Shown: one piece after another, positions 60,041-64,000 of the stretch
Numbering within the stretch: the stretch's first letter is position 1
Layout of the letters: each line of letters opens with the position of its first letter
DNA from: Callipepla californica brunnescens
Taxonomy: Eukaryota; Chordata; Aves; Galliformes; Odontophoridae
Direction: 5' to 3'
NCBI GenBank assembly: GCA_023055505.1
Contig: JALIRH010000001.1
Coordinates: forward strand, 93,650,530 to 93,714,529
DNA: 64,000 nucleotides
Notes under the pieces: generated by a model
The model's input: the letters and a program-made list of their open reading frames with translations, nothing else
What the model was told of the DNA's origin: nothing
The model's database searches: none
Made by a program: the position numbers and the translations under genes

Positions 60041-60516
60041 TACTTTCTGAGGTTCACTTAACGTAGGAAAAAAAAGGAGGTACGTGCATTGCAGAAGGAG
60101 GAGCTGATCAGTCTCAAGGTGGAGCTATATCTTATATTAAATGAGACTGGCAGATAAAAGCTCTCTAATGGGGCAGGGCTTAAAGGCTGAGTCAAAAGCC
60201 AAGAAGTCTCTTTATTTACGCCTACCTCCCAGCCCCTGGCAGTCTGACTAATAACAAACTGAGCTAACAAGGAAGACTAGAAAGAGCTCAGAGAACACAG
60301 AAGCAGCTAGGATCTAAAAATCTGACGAACCGAGTGATAGAGTAAAGCTGTGTTTAACATCTTGTTTACTTACTGCATCCAAATGCTTGCAAACAGTTAA
60401 CTGCATGCAGAAAAGTCAGCATAGCTGTGCAGTATGCTGTGAATTTTAATTGAGGGAAAAGGAAAACTGCTTACAGGATGGTCTAATGTGCACCCTGTCT
60501 GGATTTTTTTTTTCAG
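60041..60516 (+). promoter_or_regulatory. SLITRK6: Probable SLITRK6 promoter or leader region
   Basis: This lies directly before the leader exon. Visible candidates are a GATAAAAG TATA-like box at 60153-60160, an Sp1-like GGGGCAGGGC at 60170-60179 and an AP-1-like TGAGTCA at 60188-60194. Transcription from the box would start near 60185. No CpG island is present. If transcription starts here, the leader includes short upstream ORFs at 60383-60400, 60405-60449 and 60486-60572. Alternatively part of it is spliced out at the acceptor ending 60516 (branch-like TCTAAT, ten T, CAG). Confidence 0.45.
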
Positions 60517-60704
60517 TTGAATGCTTTGTACTTTGTCTTCTGAACGAGGATTCTGACTTTACAGAGCTGTAGTATCTTCAGAGCTTTCAGCAAAGAAACT
60601 GAGAAGAAAGTGCATATTTTTCACAGAGAAAAATTGCATCGTGTTCAAAGAGCTGTTCCAACTGTGCATCACTGAGCATTTCAGGGAGTTTTACTGCTGT
60701 ACAG
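60517..60704 (+). other. SLITRK6: SLITRK6 5' UTR exon (3' part certain)
   Basis: A noncoding exon that ends at 60704 with ACAG before the donor GTAAGT (60705-60710), a consensus donor. Its 5' limit is uncertain. Either it is an internal exon starting after the acceptor at 60516, or it is the end of a longer first exon beginning near 60185. It contains a short upstream ORF at 60521-60556 (11 codons plus stop). No protein-coding frame continues through it, in agreement with mammalian SLITRK genes, whose coding sequence sits in one 3' exon. Confidence 0.65.
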
Positions 60705-63674
60705 GTAAGTAAAATATTCCAGTTAGTCAAGTAGCTCTGAGTTTAAGAAATCCATTTCTCAGTACCAATTAGTTTTATTTTGCTGCATGACTTTTAATAA
60801 CTTCTATGTTAAATGATGGTCGTTTTTACTATCTTGCAAACAGTCTTCCAGGTGCATTTATTTATCTTGTTGGCAGTATATCTGAATAGTGGAATATGCT
60901 TATTAAGGAAACGCTGACCTGATGCCGGTTGAAGGTGTAATGAATAGATGTTTCCTTTGATTTTCTGAAATGTAAAAATGGTCCTAAGTACTTTATTTGA
61001 CGGTGATTCCTTTCAGAACTTAATAAACAATCCTGAGGGGTTTTAGGAAGTGCCAGTTCCAAGCTGGAGGTTTTGAAATTCCTCAACTGTTTTTGAAATA
61101 GTTGAATTGAAACAAGCAACTTAAGTTACTAGGTAAAATTTTCTGCGAAAGCTCACCACAGGAAACAGAAAAACATCAAATTTGTTAAGTCTTTTAAACT
61201 AAAATTTATTACATAGTGAGTCCATTCAGTTAAATGTTGATCATCTTCCAGCTGAAAGCACTTCTTATGTTATGGTTGTTGCTCACCAAGAGTTTCATTA
61301 CATCTTCTTGAATTTTCAGAACAAAACCAGAATTTTAAAAAAGAAGAAAAAGTTGTTGCATTATTTTTTAAGAGTGTGTTTGTTTATTATGTGAGACAGT
61401 TCCAGCAGTGTTGTCCACAGAAGTATGATGATGATTAAAATGTGACTGTTTTCCAATTGCTTACAAATGTTGTTGCTTTCATCTCTGAGAGGAAGGCTTT
61501 CATTTTTATAAATAAATTTTTTAGTATGTGTTAGAATGCTACATGCTGTTCAGATTTTTTTTATTTTTCATTTATGTTTCCTCAGAGATTTTTCAAGTAC
61601 AGTTTGAATTTGGTGCAGATCAAAGCTGGAATTTCTATAGGGAAATAATAGTGTAGAAGGAGGTTTAGTTAGTCATACAGCATGATTGGAGACAGCATCT
61701 GTGAAAAGAGCCTGTGTTCTTCTACACAGGGTCAGTGGAAAAGATACTGATGCAATATAAATCATAAATAAATTTTTAGCATGCTCTGGTCTTAGTATTA
61801 TCCTGCATACTTCAAAATGAATCTTTTCTCATGTTGTATCTTACCCTATACATATTGAGAGAAAGAAGAAACAAACAACAGCTGAAGAGATTGTATTATT
61901 TGACATAGGCAGTTAGAGTGGAAGGACTTTTCTATGAGACAAATCATTTCCTCCACTGAAATAGACACATAATTAGGGGACACTTTCAAATTCTGCAAGT
62001 TGCATTCACTACTACTAAACTCACACATCTGCTACCAGTTATAAAAAATTTCTAGTGGAGAAAGCACAGTTCACTCTGCATACATTTGCTGTTGGGGTGT
62101 GTGTGTGTATAAAACATACATTCCGGAGCACTGAGGTGCTTAAATCCTTGCACCCTTCAAAAGAGGAGCTGCTGCTAAGCTACTCACCATTTTAAAAAAT
62201 GTGTTGCTGAGAAACAACAAAACATACAATCATACTTTGAGAATGTTCATTCATGTAGTTGAATATGTTCTCAGAAAGAGTTTTAATCCTTCAGAAATTA
62301 ACACTTCTGTAGTGATGTTTAATTCTGCAGTGACATTTTGTACTTCATGATATAATAGCTTACTTGGAAAACTGATAAACCTTTAATACCTGGATTTCTT
62401 AAGAGAACTGCTTAGTTCAGTCCTAGAATGAATATAGCACTCCAAAAAGTTGTTTTGTTGTAAATATTCTGTTCCATTTGAAGATTTCACTCCATCTCAT
62501 ATATCAAGATATGTTTACATTCATGCTAGTTATATAGAAGCAGCGAATCTTTGCAGGAGAAGTGTAGTATGATTTAATTTCAAACAATAACACATACTTG
62601 ATTTAAAGGTGTAAGTTTTGCTCTAGACTTTACAGTTGTACAGTAATGTTGCATTTCTCAGGTACTGCAAAGTTTGAGATCAGCTTGATGGCTGATAATT
62701 TAAGTTACATAACATATTGATGATGCTGCCAATGGTTCTTAAATAGTAAGGCAGTGTTAACTCTGTATACATTCCAGAATTCTTGTGTTAATTTATACCT
62801 ATAATAATTGAAAGGAACCTAATATCAGTATCCAAATTATCTCTTTGTTCCTTGCTCACCTATTTTTCTGATATGTACTGCATTTTATATTCTCTCTTCA
62901 TTTTCTTTAACTGTATACACAACCTATGTGTACATTATATACAGTCATATTACACTTAGTGAGTGTTCCTTAAAATGTGTTCCTACTTTCACTAAATATA
63001 CATGAACTACATCATACACATTAGAAATTAGCTCCAGGGAAAACAATATTTTGCCTATTTCCTTTTTAGTTTGAGGATACAAGGATAACAGAGGAAATAC
63101 CTTTTAATTTACATGCATAATGCACAATCAAAAGAAGTTCCCTGTATCCTGTTAGAATGTTTTTTTTCTTACAACTCACTGATGAATGAAACCAAATCTT
63201 TTATCTTCTCTTTAGCAGCTGGACAAAATTAAGTTGAGCTTAGAAAGGTACTTTTAAAATCTGAAATGTTATATGGTGATGTAAGGAACTGATGCAAGAT
63301 ATATTAGCCTTTATATAAGTAGCTTGGGGCGGTGACTTATATTTCTGTACACCGGTAAACCATATGGTATATAAGGGGTTTATATATAGAAAATGCACTA
63401 CTGAACATCTTCTATGAGGTGTATCAGCATGAAAATACTGAAGCACTGTCTATTGATTCAGTTCATTAAACTAAATATTCCAAGAAAAGCTAAGACAGGG
63501 CAGGTCAGGAATAAGCAATCTCACTTACTGCCTCACCCCATCCCTTCTCCTGCCCCCTAAAAAGGAAAGAAAAGAAAGAAACAAAACACGCAAAACCACA
63601 AATTGCAAAAATTGTGAAATCATGACTGTTGCTTTTTCTTTTTCCATGCCTCCCCCACCCCTTCTTTATTATAG
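60705..63674 (+). other. SLITRK6: SLITRK6 intron in the 5' UTR
   Basis: Starts GTAAGT at 60705 and ends TTATTATAG at 63674, after a pyrimidine-rich tract at about 63628-63667 (TTTTTCTTTTTCC, then CCTCCCCCACCCC). About 2,970 bp, unique and AT-rich. A short TG run lies at about 62097-62108. No transposon or other gene was recognised in it. The splice signals are seen; use of this exact pair is an inference. Confidence 0.65.
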
Positions 63675-63689
63675 AATCTGCTGAGCAAG

Positions 63690-64000
63690 ATGAAGCTCTG
63701 GATTTTTATGGTATATTCAGTTCTGGTTGCATCTGATCCTTTCCAGTCAGAAACTTCTTTTTCTAGAGTCAGAGGATCTTGTCAGAGTTTATGTTCCTGT
63801 GAAGAAAAGGATGACATTATGATTATAAACTGTGAAGAAAGAGGCATCAAGGTGGTGTCAGAAATAAATGTCCCACCATCACGGCCTTTCCATCTTAATT
63901 TGCTAAACAATGGCTTGACAATGCTACGTGTCAATGATTTTGCTGGCCTTGTTAATGCTATCTCTCTACATCTTGGATTTAATAATATTGCAGATATTGA
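63690..64000 (+). CDS. SLITRK6: SLITRK6, N-terminal part (runs off window)
   Basis: SLIT and NTRK-like protein 6, a single-pass membrane protein with two extracellular blocks of leucine-rich repeats; family members act in neurite control and synapse organisation. In mammals SLITRK6 is needed in the inner ear and eye. Here 103 complete codons are present of an expected length of about 840. Residues 1-17 or so (MKLWIFMVYSVLVAS) are a signal peptide. Cysteines 31, 35, 37 and 48 form the LRR N-terminal cap (RGSCQSLCSCEEKDD), then PPSRPF at 62-67, and the first repeats LLNNGLTML (71-79) and ISLHLGFNNIADI (91-103). These words match SLITRK6 better than its paralogues. The start is the first ATG of the exon, 16 bases after the acceptor at 63674, with A at -3. 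The frame is open to the window end; no stop or frameshift is seen. Only the upstream 5' UTR exon and this exon are present. Confidence 0.95.
   Translation, partial: MKLWIFMVYSVLVASDPFQSETSFSRVRGSCQSLCSCEEKDDIMIINCEERGIKVVSEINVPPSRPFHLNLLNNGLTMLRVNDFAGLVNAISLHLGFNNIADI

Noticed and set aside
1..64000. CRISPR arrays, rRNA, tRNA, phage or bacterial operons
   Set aside because: No spaced direct repeats, conserved RNA stems or dense gene order. The repeats and the spliced SLITRK6 gene show vertebrate nuclear DNA.

Overview
This is nuclear DNA from a bird, most likely a galliform such as chicken or a close relative. It is an AT-rich, nearly gene-free region that ends inside the first coding exon of one recognisable gene. 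The bird assignment rests on the repeats: many CR1 LINE copies in both orientations (several reverse-transcriptase fragments and several typical CR1 3' tails), a galliform-type mariner element (Galluhop-like), and two avian ERV-L-type LTR families. These names come from recognising the sequences by eye. No database was searched.

The only supported protein-coding gene is SLITRK6 on the + strand. Its start codon is at 63690 and the window ends after 103 full codons. These encode a signal peptide, a cysteine-bearing LRR N-terminal cap and the start of the first leucine-rich repeat. A clean splice acceptor ends at 63674. A strong donor at 60705 closes an upstream 5' UTR exon, giving an intron of about 3.0 kb. 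The sequence just before that exon, about 60041-60516, is the likely promoter or upstream leader. Everything before about 60 kb looks like upstream gene desert, where regulatory elements are possible but were not demonstrated.

Layout: 1-4.2 kb holds old family-B LTR remnants on the minus strand, one split by a CR1 fragment and a younger family-A LTR. 4.5-14.5 kb holds CR1 copies, mariner fragments, possible hAT ends and another family-B LTR. 14.5-21 kb is unique AT-rich DNA. 21.2-22.9 kb is a layered stack of a mariner, a family-A LTR inserted at its end, and a second family-A LTR inserted near the first one's 3' terminus, with target-site duplications visible. 23-35 kb is mostly unique, with a CR1/mariner/LTR patch at 29.9-31.4 kb. 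35.5-49.2 kb holds a solo LTR with a perfect 5-bp duplication, CR1 copies, a second minus-strand LTR, and a minus-strand 3' LTR attached to a decayed integrase fragment with no envelope gene. 50.8-55.3 kb holds a CpG-rich 953-bp LTR and a run of minus-strand CR1 fragments. 55.3-60 kb is mostly unique and includes a long polypurine tract. 60-64 kb is the 5' part of SLITRK6.

The short open reading frames elsewhere lie in repeats or AT-rich DNA and none is convincing as a gene. I found no rRNA, tRNA or CRISPR array and no evidence of a novel multi-gene system. The most informative structures are the nested LTRs, the envelope-less ERV remnant, the CpG-rich LTR and the upstream ORFs and splicing of the SLITRK6 leader. 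CR1, mariner and LTR edges are approximate to about 10-30 bases unless a terminal motif is quoted.
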